Source: Mycolicibacterium hippocampi (GTDB taxonomy: Bacteria > Actinomycetota > Actinomycetes > Mycobacteriales > Mycobacteriaceae). From it: 64,000 bases of DNA. Location of the stretch: the NCBI RefSeq assembly GCF_010723735.1, contig NZ_BLLB01000001.1, positions 62,001-126,000 on the forward strand, written 5' to 3'. The notes beneath the pieces were generated by a model, which was not told the DNA's origin, did no database searches, and was given only the letters and a program-made list of their open reading frames with translations. The position numbers were made by a program, and so were the translations under genes. Shown here in pieces: positions 42,638 to 54,033 of this stretch (within the stretch, counting starts at the first letter, position 1; each line of letters opens with the position of its first letter).

Positions 42638-45174
42638 TGCGTCTCCACTGCACGCTCGACGCGTGGCGCTGCTGGGGTTATCGACTGCATCGGCAGTCCG
42701 AGGAGGCGCAACGCATTGGCGACGACGATGAGTGTGGAGCCTTCGTGGATGAGCACGGCGGGACCGATGCCCAAGCCGAAGATCGTGGCTGGGATGAGCA
42801 CCGCGACGATTCCGAGGCTCGCCCACAGGTTTTGCTTGATCACGCGCGACGAGCGCCGGCTCAAGCTCACCGCGAACGGCAACGCGCGCAGGTCGTCGGC
42901 CATCAGCGCAACGTCAGCGGTCTCCAACGCCACGTCGGAGCCTGCCGCCCCCATCGCGATACCGACGCTCGCACCGGCCATTGCGGGTGCGTCGTTGACG
43001 CCGTCGCCGACCATCCCGACGCGGCCGTGGCGTTCCCGGAGTGCGGCTATCTGGGCCACCTTGTCTTCGGGCATCAGATCGCCGCGCGCGTAGGTGACAC
43101 CGACTTCGGCGGCGACGGCGTCGGCCACCCGCTGATTGTCCCCCGACAGCATCACGGTGTTCGTCAAGCCGAGCTCGGCAAGACGTGCGACCACCGCCGA
43201 CGCCTCCGGTCGGGGAAGATCCATCAATCCGATCGCGCCCAACCAGCGGTCTCCTGCGCGGACGAGCATCGTCGTGCGGCCGGCCTGTTCGAGACGATCC
43301 ACCTCCGCCGCCAGTTCAGCCGGCGGGGGCTGGGCAAGATCGGTGAACAATTCGGTCTTGCCGATGCAGACCTCGACACCTTCGACGGATGCGACGATGC
43401 CGCGGCCGATCACCGCACGGACGTCGGACGCTCGGGGCGTCGCCACTCCGGCCAACCGCTGGCGGCCGTCACGGACGATGGCGCGGGCGAGCGGATGGTC
43501 GCTCTGCTCCTCGACGGCCACGGCAATTCTCAGCAGTTCGGCGTCATCGCTGTCTGCGGTAGCAAAAACATCGGCGATCCTGGGCCGCCCTTCGGTGAGG
43601 GTGCCGGTTTTGTCGAAGGCCAGCACCTGGACCCGACCGAGTTCCTCCAAGGCTCCGCCGCCTTTCACGAGGATGCCGGCACGCGCTGCCCGCGCCACCG
43701 CCGACAACACCGCACTCGGTGTGGCGATCGCCAGCGCACACGGGCTCGCCGCCACCAGAACGGCGAGAGCCCGGTACACCGTGTCGCTGAACGGCTCGTC
43801 AACCACGAACCCGGCGAAGAGCAGCACGAATACCCCGATCAGGATCACCGGGACGAAAATGCGCTGGAACCGGTCGGTGAAGCGCTGTGCGGCGGTGGTT
43901 TTGGTTTGCGCCTCGGCCACCAGACGCACTACCCGGGCCAGGGTGGAGTCCCCGGCCAGCCGGGTCACCTGGACCTCGATGGCGCCGGCGCCGTTGATGG
44001 TGCCGGCGAACACGCGTGATGCGGCGTCGATGAGCTCAGGAGCGGCGGCGGCGACCGCTACATCCGGAACCGGATTCTTGTCAACGGGTACGCTCTCCCC
44101 GGTCACCGGGGCTTGATCGATGCTGCTACTTCCTGCCACCACGAAGCCGTCTGCGGCCAGGCGCATGTTCGGGCGCACCACCACGATGTCCCCGATGCGC
44201 AGGTCCGCGACAGACACCTCGACGGTGTCGCCGGTGCCGCCGCGTCGGACCAGTGCCGTTTTCGGGGCGAGTTCGGCGAGCGCTTCGATCGCCCGTCGAG
44301 CGCGGCCCATCGCATAGCCTTCGAGCGCGTGCCCGACGCTGAACAGGAACAGCAGGAGTGCGCCTTCGGCGACTTCGCCGAGCGCCGCCGCACCCGCAGC
44401 GGAGACCAGCATGAGGAAGTCGATCTCGAACCGGCCCTGCCGCACACTGGCGAAGGCTTCCTGCACGGTGAAGAACGCGCCGAAGAAGAACGCCAGGCCG
44501 TAGACCACCACCTCAGCCGCGCGCGGCGTATCGGCGAAGGCGGCGAGTAGCCAGCCCGTGAGCAGCAGCGCGCCCGCCAGTCCAGCGAAGACCAATTCGG
44601 TGCGTTCGCCGAAGATCCCGCCGTGACCGTGTTGATGGTCGGCATCGTCTCCGTCGTGCGCGACGGCGGCTTCGTCGTCGACTGCTCTCCTGTGCGGCGC
44701 CACCTGCGCGGCTATGACATCCACGAGTTCCTGGGCGGTTACCGTCATCCGCTCGAACTCCAGCTCGATCGAATCGGGTGTCGCTGCTGCTGAGACCACG
44801 CCAGGCATTGCCGACAGCGTGTCGACGAGTGCTGCACGTGTGGCCTCATCGTCTTGGGTGTCTGTGGTCAACCACCGCAGATGGCCGTACTTCGACGCGA
44901 TGGTGTCAGCCGCCTGCAGAGCTCGACGCTGCACTTCTGTTGGGGACATAGCCGCGGCGTCGTAGTGCACGCACAGGCGGGGTTTGGTCGTGTCGCCATC
45001 GATGACGTGGGCCTGCTCGATGATCCCGTCACCCACCAGGCCGCGCGTGAGGCGGTCAGCGCAGCGCTCGTCGCTACCGGGAAGCAGGTCTGTCAGGTCG
45101 AGCGCCAGGGTCCTACTCGTGGGCGTTCCGTCGGCACCGTGTCCCTTCGCCGTCCCGCCGTTAAGATCTGCCAT
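42634..45174 (-). CDS. P1B-4 heavy-metal ATPase (CtpD/CoaT type) with long N-terminus
   Basis: 846 residues from the ATG at 45174. The first 200 residues form two degenerate HMA-like regions without CxxC and a His/Asp-rich stretch (HDGDDADHQHGHGG). The pump core has SPCALAIATPSAVL in the sixth membrane region and LIHEGSTLIVVANALRLLG near the end, the P1B-4 signature. DKTGTLTEGRPRI, DHPLARA and GDGVNDAPAMAG are intact. P1B-4 pumps export Co, Ni, Fe or Zn. It is co-transcribed with the cyclase-YHS gene. A dyad 13 bases before the start suggests an ArsR-type regulator, not encoded adjacent. Confidence 0.9.
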   Translation of the reverse strand: MADLNGGTAKGHGADGTPTSRTLALDLTDLLPGSDERCADRLTRGLVGDGIIEQAHVIDGDTTKPRLCVHYDAAAMSPTEVQRRALQAADTIASKYGHLRWLTTDTQDDEATRAALVDTLSAMPGVVSAAATPDSIELEFERMTVTAQELVDVIAAQVAPHRRAVDDEAAVAHDGDDADHQHGHGGIFGERTELVFAGLAGALLLTGWLLAAFADTPRAAEVVVYGLAFFFGAFFTVQEAFASVRQGRFEIDFLMLVSAAGAAALGEVAEGALLLFLFSVGHALEGYAMGRARRAIEALAELAPKTALVRRGGTGDTVEVSVADLRIGDIVVVRPNMRLAADGFVVAGSSSIDQAPVTGESVPVDKNPVPDVAVAAAAPELIDAASRVFAGTINGAGAIEVQVTRLAGDSTLARVVRLVAEAQTKTTAAQRFTDRFQRIFVPVILIGVFVLLFAGFVVDEPFSDTVYRALAVLVAASPCALAIATPSAVLSAVARAARAGILVKGGGALEELGRVQVLAFDKTGTLTEGRPRIADVFATADSDDAELLRIAVAVEEQSDHPLARAIVRDGRQRLAGVATPRASDVRAVIGRGIVASVEGVEVCIGKTELFTDLAQPPPAELAAEVDRLEQAGRTTMLVRAGDRWLGAIGLMDLPRPEASAVVARLAELGLTNTVMLSGDNQRVADAVAAEVGVTYARGDLMPEDKVAQIAALRERHGRVGMVGDGVNDAPAMAGASVGIAMGAAGSDVALETADVALMADDLRALPFAVSLSRRSSRVIKQNLWASLGIVAVLIPATIFGLGIGPAVLIHEGSTLIVVANALRLLGLPMQSITPAAPRVERAVETQ

Positions 45175-45186
45175 GCATGCAATAAT

Positions 45187-45209
45187 ACGCATGTTTGCAT
45201 ATGATGCGT
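45187..45209. promoter_or_regulatory. ArsR-type dyad before the P1B-4 ATPase
   Basis: ACGCAT-N11-ATGCGT with an inner GCATATG, directly upstream of the ATPase start. Confidence 0.6.
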
Positions 45210-45583
45210 CAACCCCGGCCGCGAAGTCCCACCGCGTCGATGGGCTCAATCACGCTGGGGTCGGCGAGACGGATGCTTCGACCAGGCAGATTCCAATCGG
45301 CGGGCGACGCTCCAAGTCCTGCCGAAGAATTGCCGAGAACTCATGTCGGAGAACGCGAAACCGAAGTGGGTGCAGGCGAACCCGGCGAACAGGCAGCAGG
45401 GAACGTGTGCATGGTTCCCTCCCCAGTTTCCGTGTTCTCTAAGCCAAGAGTCGCACCCTGCGCGGGTCCGGACGAGGGGCAAAGGTAATTCCGAATGCTT
45501 CTAAGCGTGTGGGCGGCAACGCGAGTTTGGATTCGGATGCCTGGTCGAGTTGGTGGACCTTAAGAAGACATGAAGCTTCGGAG
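45210..45583. other. Region without a supported gene
   Basis: Short frames only, between the ATPase promoter and the end of the L,D-transpeptidase gene. Confidence 0.4.
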
Positions 45584-46426
45584 CTAGCCAGAAACGGTCT
45601 GCGGAACCTCGGTACCATTCTCCCGCACGATGATTGGGTCACCCAGGTTGACTGTATTCAAGTACCATTCGGCATCCTGGGTGCTGAGCCCGATGCAACC
45701 ATGGCTTGTATTCTCGTAGCCCATTCGATCAACAGCCCATGGAGCTGAATGCACAAATAGGCCACGCCACGTGAAACGGACTGCGTATTCCACGTCCAGC
45801 AGGTAGCCGTCGGGGTCATCGATGGGGATGCCGACACTACTCGAATCCATAACGATGTCACGTTCTTTCGCTAATACTGAATAGACACCAACCGGGGTCG
45901 GGTATTCAGGGCGTCCCATTGAAGCTGGGAACACGCCCGGTTGTCCCCAATTGGGTCGGTGGTGCGGCGCTGGTAGCTCGGAGGGCGGTACGCCGTCGAT
46001 GGTCACAGTGAAAGTGCGGTCCGAGACGTTGGCGACGCCGACGACGGCGGCACCAGTCTGGAAGTTTCTGGTTGGCAAGTTGCCCACCGAAAGGGAGATC
46101 GTGCTGTGTGCAGGCCAGAACTGGTCAGGTATCCACTGCGCGAGATCGTTTTCAATCCATTCGAACTTGCCCGTCATCGCCGGCACCGACTTGATGTCAA
46201 CGGCGCGTTCGGCCGCGCGCCGATCGGCGACAGGGCGGTTGAACGTGATCACCACAGGATGGGCTACGCCCACGACCGCGCCCTCCGCAGGTAGCAGCGA
46301 CGCGACATCGGGTCGATTGGACGAACTCGCGGCCCTACTGATGTCCACGGGGCCCGCAACCACGCTCGCAGCCAACATGGCCGCGGCGAGAACGCTACGA
46401 ATAGTCACGCGCATGGGTTTCGGCAT
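45584..46426 (-). CDS. L,D-transpeptidase, short form
   Basis: 280 residues from the ATG at 46426 (MPKPMRVTIRSVLAAAML, then a signal peptide). One Ig-like domain (GAVVGVAHPVVITFNRPV) precedes YkuD with LFVHSAPWAVD and NTSHGCIGLSTQDAEW. Between them a segment FPASMGRPEYPTPVGVYSV replaces the usual MPVSMGK. The catalytic Cys and both His are present. No CTACGTAG operator was found upstream, unlike the enzymes at 38979 and 61129. The composition and codon use are less GC-biased than those copies, which may indicate a separate origin. Confidence 0.9.
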   Translation of the reverse strand: MPKPMRVTIRSVLAAAMLAASVVAGPVDISRAASSSNRPDVASLLPAEGAVVGVAHPVVITFNRPVADRRAAERAVDIKSVPAMTGKFEWIENDLAQWIPDQFWPAHSTISLSVGNLPTRNFQTGAAVVGVANVSDRTFTVTIDGVPPSELPAPHHRPNWGQPGVFPASMGRPEYPTPVGVYSVLAKERDIVMDSSSVGIPIDDPDGYLLDVEYAVRFTWRGLFVHSAPWAVDRMGYENTSHGCIGLSTQDAEWYLNTVNLGDPIIVRENGTEVPQTVSG

Positions 46427-46987
46427 ACCTCGTCGAGTTCTTGGCTGACGCGAGGAGCTTGTTGCCCTCGGCGAGCTCGCGGATAGTCTGATCCGGCGTG
46501 TGCCGCCGGAGCTTGTTCGACGCCATGTCGTTGTTGATTCTTCCCGCCCGAACACCGGGCAACAAAGTCCCACAACGGCTGAAGCGCTACGAAGGGCTCC
46601 TATCACACTCTGCGGTATCGCATTGTTCATCGTAGCTAATGGTACGGCGGCGAGGTTATGTCGCGAAAGCACTTACGCGCCTTCGATTCGGTTAAGGGTT
46701 CGTCACGCTGCGGCCACGGTCCACAGGTCCGAGAGCCCCCTTGCTCCCGGGTGAGCACTTAGTCTTAGTCTTGAGCCCGAGACCTCGAGGTTGCGACGAC
46801 CTCCGGGGTCGCCGGAGCATCGCCGAGCCGGGTCACCCTCTCGCCGTTGCGATATGACTCGTCAACCCATAATTGCGACCTGCGCGTCGACGGGACGACA
46901 CCGCGCAAGTCTTGAGTTTTGCCAGAGTCGTGACGTGGCGAGACGGAACTGGTGCGTCGGGTACGCGCGCAAGCTCTGGCCTCGAGG
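46427..46987. other. 560-base region without a supported gene
   Basis: No recognisable coding sequence or repeated operator. Confidence 0.4.
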
Positions 46988-47969
46988 TCAGCCCACCCCG
47001 GCGTAGGAGTGCAGCCCCGCAATCACCAGATTGATGAAGAACAGGTTGAAGACCATCGCCACGAAGCCGACCACGTTGATCCATGCAGCCTTCCTGTCAC
47101 GCCACCCTGCGGTGGATCTGGCATGCAAGTAGGCCGCGTAGGCAACCCATGCGATAAACGACACTGTCTCCTTGGGGTCCCAACCCCAGAAGCGTCCCCA
47201 TGTCTCCTCGGCCCAGATCGCACCGAAGATGACGCCGAATCCGAAGGTGGGGGAACGCGAAGATTGTCGTGCGGTAGGCGATCCTGTCCAGAATCTGCGC
47301 ATCGGGCAACCTGGACATGAGGCCCGCGACGTACCCATTTCTGCCGTCGGCCCGCTGCTCTCCGTGGGTCGAGGTCTTGACCAGGAACAGAGCGCTCGCG
47401 ACTCCGGCGACGAGGAACACCCCGGAGCCGAGGCTCACCACCGACACATGAATGGGCAACCAATACGACTGCAGCGCAGGCATCACGGGCGCGGCATCGG
47501 TATACAGCCACTTGCCCGATACCGCGAGCAGGATCAGCACGGGGATTAGGACGAACACCCACAGCGCGCGGAACTGCGGGCGGCGCAACACGACTGCCGC
47601 GGCAATGAGGCCGCAGAAGCTGGTCAGGTTGATGAACTCGTACATGTTGCCCCATGGGGCACGTGAGGTGGCCAGGCCGCGCAGCACGATACACATCAGT
47701 AGTAAGACGGCACTAACGAAGACGACGGCTATTCCAGCGCGCTCCAGACGTTCTGTGCGCGATCGCCGTGGCATCTCGACGACGACACCCGGGCTCGCGC
47801 TGTCACGTGCAACCACTCCAGGCGCCGTCGACTTTTCGAGTGTCCGAGTCCGAGCGATCGCAAAAGTCGCCGAAAGTAGCAACAATGCGAGAGTCAGCCC
47901 GGCCACCGCTGATGTGTACGCCCAGTCCGAATAGAGCGCAAGCGATTCCCGTGTGCCAACCACGTTCAC
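46988..47969 (-). pseudogene. CcsB/CcsA-type cytochrome c biogenesis protein (one-base frameshift)
   Basis: A heme-handling membrane protein that, with ResB-like partners, attaches heme to cytochrome c. The start is a GTG at 47969 (MNVVGTRESLALYSDWAY) with an AGGA upstream. The first 240 residues are in one frame and end ILDRIAYRTTIFAFP. One extra C in the run near 47250 shifts the frame. The remainder (TFGFGVIFGAIWAEETWGRFWGWDPKE in pieces, WWD-type heme motif GRFWGWDPKETVSF) continues in the other. Repaired length is about 327 residues, normal for the family. No CcsB partner (ResB) is visible in the window. Confidence 0.85.
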
Positions 47970-48146
47970 GTCTGAATTCCTAACCTGCCGTGGAGAATTC
48001 GCGACGCAGCGTAGCCGAACCACAACCTCGCTGGTCTGCCTCCGCGCGTCTCGCCTTCCTGCGACCGTTTCGGCGAGTGCATTGTCGAATTGCCGATTCG
48101 GTCGGTGTGTGGTCGGCCGCCGCGACCCGCAGACTTGACGACATGC

Positions 48147-48629
48147 CTAGCCCATCGGTGACGAAGGTCTGGAAGTGTCAAGAAGATGTCCAAAGCCATT
48201 GAGCCGCCTATCCGTTCGAAGCGATGGGCTCGGTCGATTAGCTGATAGCCATTTCCTGAGCGCGGCAGCTTGGTGCTTGGGGGATGCGTCCGCCACGCCG
48301 GCCTCGTCGAGAACGAAGTAACAGAGGGTTGCTTCGCCGTATCGACCGTCGATCATGCCCACGTCGGTAGTTGCCCTAACTTCGGCCGCCGCGACGCGAA
48401 GTTCGAGGAGCGTCCAATCGACGGGCGATCCTGAACCTGGACGATGGCGCAACCACTCCTGGAACTCCACGTGCAAGTCGGACGGCAGGGGGTGCCCGCT
48501 GCGGGACAGGGCTGTGACCACCACCAGTAGGGCCTGGCTCGGCTCACCAACATGCAGCGCCGTGAGCGCCGCCAAACGCTGCTCTTCTGATAGGCAGGGT
48601 TCGGCGGCCTCCCACATCACCTCAGCCAT
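48147..48629 (-). CDS. Hypothetical protein
   Basis: 160 residues from an ATG with AGGGGAGA six bases upstream. It is soluble and helical, with WEAAEPCLSEEQRLAALTAL, VEFQEWLRHRPG and LRKWLSANRPSPSLR. No domain is recognised. It lies between ccsB and ctaD on the same strand but without tight spacing. Confidence 0.6.
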   Translation of the reverse strand: MAEVMWEAAEPCLSEEQRLAALTALHVGEPSQALLVVVTALSRSGHPLPSDLHVEFQEWLRHRPGSGSPVDWTLLELRVAAAEVRATTDVGMIDGRYGEATLCYFVLDEAGVADASPKHQAAALRKWLSANRPSPSLRTDRRLNGFGHLLDTSRPSSPMG

Positions 48630-48791
48630 CTCGAAGTCTCCCCTAATCACTTCGACGGCCCAGGCGATTCGCCGACCCACCTTGGCTTCGACCGCGGGCG
48701 TATCTGCGATAGAACTCGAACGTCCTGCGAATGGCGTTGCATCAGAATGGAATAGCGTCCTTTCGCGCCTTTCGACATCATGGCGGGCCGT

Positions 48792-50573
<1,782 letters not shown>

Positions 50574-50575
50574 TT

Positions 50576-50598
50576 ATCTACTGACTAGTTACGTAGGT
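50576..50598. promoter_or_regulatory. BlaI-type operator 7
   Basis: ATCTAC-TGACTAG-TTACGTAGGT just upstream of ctaD. CTCTACGG follows 5 bases later. Confidence 0.75.
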
Positions 50599-50841
50599 TA
50601 CTCTACGGTGGTGTTTAGGACTACTCGCGTAGCTGCGAAGTTCCGGGCCCAGAAGTGCGCCGCATCGCCCGGTGACGGGTGCCCCGCCGGGGCGGGTGCA
50701 GAGCACTCGCACCCGCTGCGGCCCTGGCGCATCGGGCCGACCTTCGGCGCGGCGGCGTTGCAAGGCCTAGCGACAGCGGGAGCTGGTTCGAGGTGGATCG
50801 TCGAACGACGCCTCCATCCTGGGCAATCGTCCCGACTCCGC

Positions 50842-50857
50842 ATCTACTACGTAGGTA
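50842..50857. promoter_or_regulatory. BlaI-type operator 8 (single dyad)
   Basis: ATCTACTACGTAGGTA upstream of the M23 peptidase gene. The palindrome CTACGTAG is present but not the full N7 arrangement. Confidence 0.6.
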
Positions 50858-50966
50858 CCGAGTCGGGGAGACCGTTTGCGACCTTGCGCATGTCGTGACC
50901 GAACCGATTGGACCTCAACGCTTTTAGTGACGCGCTCTGTCGCGTGGCGACATTCGTCGGAAGTCG

Positions 50967-52073
50967 ATGACTTGCCCGATCGCGAGTGTTGGGTTAGCGT
51001 CTCGCCAACCAGATAACGAATTGGTAACGGCAAAGGATCGTCTCGAAGTGGTTCATCACCGGATCGCGCGACCGGATGCGTCGCTCGATCGTGGCACCGA
51101 CGTCACCGAGATCATCGCCTTCGATGAGTTCGGCGCGATGGTGGATGTGGCCGGTTCTCACGGCGATCCGTTCGCCATCGACTACGAGGTGTTGAGCGCA
51201 CCTGAACTCGACGACCTCAACGATGTTGCCGACGAGTCGCCACGACTGCTGCTCTTACCGAAAGGTGAATCGAACGCGGCGACGCCGGCGGTGCCGATCC
51301 CCATCGACGGGGCAAGCGCTAGGGAAGGTCAGCGGTTGTCTGGCCGGGCGGCGTTGAAGGGTGTTTCCGTCCGTTCTTCTCGGGGGGCGCATCGAAGGAC
51401 CTCTGAGGCCACCGGCGCGGCGCACAGCAGGCTGGTCATCACGGCTGTCGCCGCCGGCGCGGTCGCCGCCGCAGCGAACACCGCGGTCAACGCAGCCGAG
51501 ACGCAGCAGCCAGTTCTGGTCGCCGACACTGCTGCGTCACTGGCTGCCCGCCCCGAAGCGTCGGGGATGCAGATCATCCCTGTGGCAAACAGCTTTGATG
51601 CCGGGATCCATCGACAGGAATCGGCCAGAGGCGCGGCTTTCGCTGAGGAGCGGGCGCAGCGGGAGGCGCGACTTCTGCGCCCACAGTTCACTTTTCCCGC
51701 CCAAGGCATGCTGACATCGGGCTTTGGAGCCCGGTGGGGCACCCTGCACGCCGGACTCGACGTCGCCAACGCCGTGGGTACTCCGATCTACGCTGCATCC
51801 GATGGAGAGGTGATTGCCTCCGGTCCGACACCGGGCTTCGGCATGTGGGTCAAGATCCGCGCCGCGGACGGCACGGTCACGCTCTACGGTCACGTCGAAA
51901 CCACACTGGTGCAAACCGGCCAGCTGGTGATGGCCGGCGACCAGATCGCCACCATGGGCAACCGAGGCAACTCGACCGGACCGCACCTGCACTTCGAGGT
52001 GCATCGCAACGGGTCGGACAAGGCCGACCCGATGGCGTGGTTAGGGGAACGGGGAGTGTCAAACCTTTACTAG
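50967..52073 (+). CDS. M23-family peptidoglycan endopeptidase
   Basis: Up to 368 residues. A cytoplasmic or unstructured N-terminus (DVTEIIAFDEFGAMVDV...) is followed by a hydrophobic anchor (LVITAVAAGAVAAAANTAV, about 150-170). The C-terminal LytM domain has the zinc ligands in LHAGLDVANAVG and GPHLHFEVHRNG. It would cut peptide cross-links. The ATG at 50967 has GGAAG; a GTG at 51048 (VVHHRIARPD) is an alternative and may be better by comparison with relatives. Divergent from ctaD with operators 7 and 8 between them. Confidence 0.88.
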   Translation: MTCPIASVGLASRQPDNELVTAKDRLEVVHHRIARPDASLDRGTDVTEIIAFDEFGAMVDVAGSHGDPFAIDYEVLSAPELDDLNDVADESPRLLLLPKGESNAATPAVPIPIDGASAREGQRLSGRAALKGVSVRSSRGAHRRTSEATGAAHSRLVITAVAAGAVAAAANTAVNAAETQQPVLVADTAASLAARPEASGMQIIPVANSFDAGIHRQESARGAAFAEERAQREARLLRPQFTFPAQGMLTSGFGARWGTLHAGLDVANAVGTPIYAASDGEVIASGPTPGFGMWVKIRAADGTVTLYGHVETTLVQTGQLVMAGDQIATMGNRGNSTGPHLHFEVHRNGSDKADPMAWLGERGVSNLY

Positions 52074-52361
52074 CGGCAGCCGACCGGTTCCACCAGGCGA
52101 GCACAGTCGTCCTCTGAAGGCGCCTTCTCCGGAGAGGCCGGGCATTCCGAGGGGTCGAAAGCCCGCCTCGGGGGCCGTCAGCGTCAGCTCGCGAGTGCAT
52201 ATCCGCGGCGAAGGCTTCCCAGCTCAGCTACTGACTTTCTCAGTAAGATCATGCCGAGCCGGCTGGCCGCCGCTCGATCAGCGGCGCCATGCGCTCACTT
52301 CAGCGCCGCCACGCCGACGAACGCCGTAAGCTACTTACTGTCCAATTCAGGAGGTTCGATC
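52074..52361. other. Intergenic region before the second BlaI gene
   Basis: No gene. It holds the dyads at 52229-52245 and 52326-52338. Confidence 0.5.
52229..52245. promoter_or_regulatory. Candidate operator of the second BlaI pair
   Basis: TACTGA-CTTTC-TCAGTA dyad. A second dyad GTAAG-CTA-CTTAC lies at 52326-52338, just before the ribosome site. These differ from CTACGTAG, suggesting different DNA specificity. Confidence 0.6.
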
Positions 52362-52748
52362 ATGGCTCGGGTGCGTGGCTTCGGAGAACTCGAGGCATCG
52401 ATCATGGATCGCCTCTGGAATCGTGATCCCGACAGCGACACCACAGTCAGGGAGATCTTTGATGAGTTGAGCACCGAACGGCATATCGCCTACACCACGG
52501 TCATGTCGACGATGGACAACTTGCACGGCAAGGGTTGGCTGTCGCGTGAACGCGACGGCAAGGCATACCGCTACCGCCCCACCCTGACGCGCGAGGAGCA
52601 CAGTGCACGACTCATGCTGGAGGCTCTGAGCGGCGGCGGTCGATCCGAGGCGGTCCTGAGTCATTTCGTGGCGCAAATCGATCCGGAGGAATCCGCTGAC
52701 TTGCGCGCTGCGCTGCGGCGCCTGGCCCGCAAGTCAGGCCGCCGATGA
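52362..52748 (+). CDS. BlaI/MecI-family repressor (second copy)
   Basis: 128 residues from the ATG at 52362 with CAGGAGG upstream (a longer open frame to 52251 is not used). Winged helix: DTTVREIFDELSTERHIAYTT and VMSTMDNLHGKGWLSRERDGK. It has no Cys. The C-terminal cleavage/dimer half ends RRLARKSGRR. Clearly homologous to the copy at 8919-9284, with the same gene order and ATGA overlap with an M56 gene. Its own promoter has a different dyad, so the two repressors may not cross-regulate. Confidence 0.92.
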   Translation: MARVRGFGELEASIMDRLWNRDPDSDTTVREIFDELSTERHIAYTTVMSTMDNLHGKGWLSRERDGKAYRYRPTLTREEHSARLMLEALSGGGRSEAVLSHFVAQIDPEESADLRAALRRLARKSGRR

Positions 52749-53689
52749 CCGTCGCAGCGGCTTTGCTGCTGTACGTCGCGGCGGTACTGACGATCGCACC
52801 GAAACTTCTGGTCCACATCACCGCCGACGGCGAGGCTCCGCGCCTGGCGATAGCCGCGTGGGCCACCGCTGTGGTAGCGGTGCTCGGCTGCTCGGTTGCC
52901 GCCGTCGCGCTGCTCCTCATCGAGGCCGCTGGACACTGGGACAGCCCCGACGCGCTGATCGTCTCTTGCCTGGAACGTCTCCGCGCCATTCTCCTCGGCC
53001 ACGGCGGGTTGCCGGCACGAATCGTGGCGACCATCGCGGTGGCTTTCGCCGTCGGAAGTTTGATCGCCATAGTCATACGAATAGGCCGCGCTCTGGGCCG
53101 CATGCGCTCCCACACTTTCGCCCATGCCGACGCCGTGCGCCTGGTTGGCAGGTCGTACGGCAGCGACGTCGTGGTCATCGAGGCATCGGAGCCTGCGGCG
53201 TATTGTGTGGCGGGCCGCCCACCGGCGATTGTGGTGACCACCGCAGCTCTGGCCGCACTCGATGGGAACCAACTTGCAGCTGTCGTCGCCCACGAACGTG
53301 CTCACCTCGACGGCCGTCACGCCTACGCCATCGCCGCGGCGCGCTGCCTGACTGCTGTGCTGCCCACCTGCAGGCTGTTCTCGGGCGCAGCCACGCACAT
53401 CAATTCTCTGTTGGAGATGTGCGCCGACGATGCGGCCGCTCGTCGCCACGGCCGTCAGCCCCTGCTCGCGGGCCTGTTGACCCTGTCAGGCGCCACCACC
53501 CCGGCTCACGGTCTGGCCGCCGCCGGTATCGCCGTACTCACCCGTGCCGAACGGTTATCGAAGCCACCGCGACGGTTCGCCCGCATCCAGACCCAAGTCG
53601 CGCTCAGCGGAGCCGTAGCGGCGATGGCCGCCACACCGTTCGCGATCGTCACTCTGTCCCTGACGGGCGTACTGATCTGCTTCGCGTAA
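52745..53689 (+). CDS. M56-family (BlaR1-like) membrane metallopeptidase, intact
   Basis: 314 residues. Three or four membrane spans surround the zinc site VVAHERAHLDGRH, and INSLLEMCADDAAARRHGRQ follows. It ends after a final hydrophobic segment (AMAATPFAIVTLSLTGVLI). There is no C-terminal penicillin sensor domain; many actinobacterial BlaR-like proteins are of this short form. It shows the intact structure of the frameshifted paralogue at 8003-8922. It is coupled to the repressor gene by a 4-base overlap. Confidence 0.9.
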   Translation: MTVAAALLLYVAAVLTIAPKLLVHITADGEAPRLAIAAWATAVVAVLGCSVAAVALLLIEAAGHWDSPDALIVSCLERLRAILLGHGGLPARIVATIAVAFAVGSLIAIVIRIGRALGRMRSHTFAHADAVRLVGRSYGSDVVVIEASEPAAYCVAGRPPAIVVTTAALAALDGNQLAAVVAHERAHLDGRHAYAIAAARCLTAVLPTCRLFSGAATHINSLLEMCADDAAARRHGRQPLLAGLLTLSGATTPAHGLAAAGIAVLTRAERLSKPPRRFARIQTQVALSGAVAAMAATPFAIVTLSLTGVLICFA

Positions 53690-53801
53690 GCGGGTCCCCG
53701 TGATCACCGACCCCCGGACATTCGACGCGGCCCAATGTGTTGCGGCACGCCATGATTGCGTCACTACGACTGCGGCAATGTCGTGGTGCTTCCGCAGCCG
53801 G

Positions 53802-54005
53802 CTACGCGTGAGGGAAGGTGGCCATGCACGCAACATGGGCGGCGACCGGTTCAGCCACCAGCAAGGCCAACACCGCCAAGCCCAGGGCTAACAGTAGCGA
53901 CGTCACGATCCGTCGACGACCCAGTCGACCATTCGACTGCGTTTGATGCTGCTGAGGCCACCGCGACCGCGGTCCGCGGCAGGACACAGCGAGCGAACTC
54001 TTCAC
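53802..54005 (-). CDS. Possible small secreted or membrane peptide
   Basis: 67 codons from a GTG at 54005. A basic stretch (GRLGRRR) leads into a hydrophobic segment (IVTSLLLALGLAVLALL) ending AEPVAAHVACMATFPHA, with Cys, Met and His at the end. Operator 9 lies only seven bases upstream in the same orientation as other regulon members. That position is the main reason to call it. There is no clear Shine-Dalgarno and no family match. Confidence 0.4.
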   Translation of the reverse strand: MKSSLAVSCRGPRSRWPQQHQTQSNGRLGRRRIVTSLLLALGLAVLALLVAEPVAAHVACMATFPHA

Positions 54006-54012
54006 ACGACCA

Positions 54013-54033
54013 ATCTACTATGTCACTACGTAT
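54013..54033. promoter_or_regulatory. BlaI-type operator 9
   Basis: ATCTAC-TATGTCA-CTACGTAT. Adjacent to the small minus-strand frame; no plus-strand gene follows within 400 bases. Confidence 0.7.

Noticed and set aside
42637..44019. A 460-codon plus-strand frame opposite the P1B-4 ATPase
   Set aside because: Antisense shadow of a well-supported gene; His/Gln/Arg-rich with no domain.
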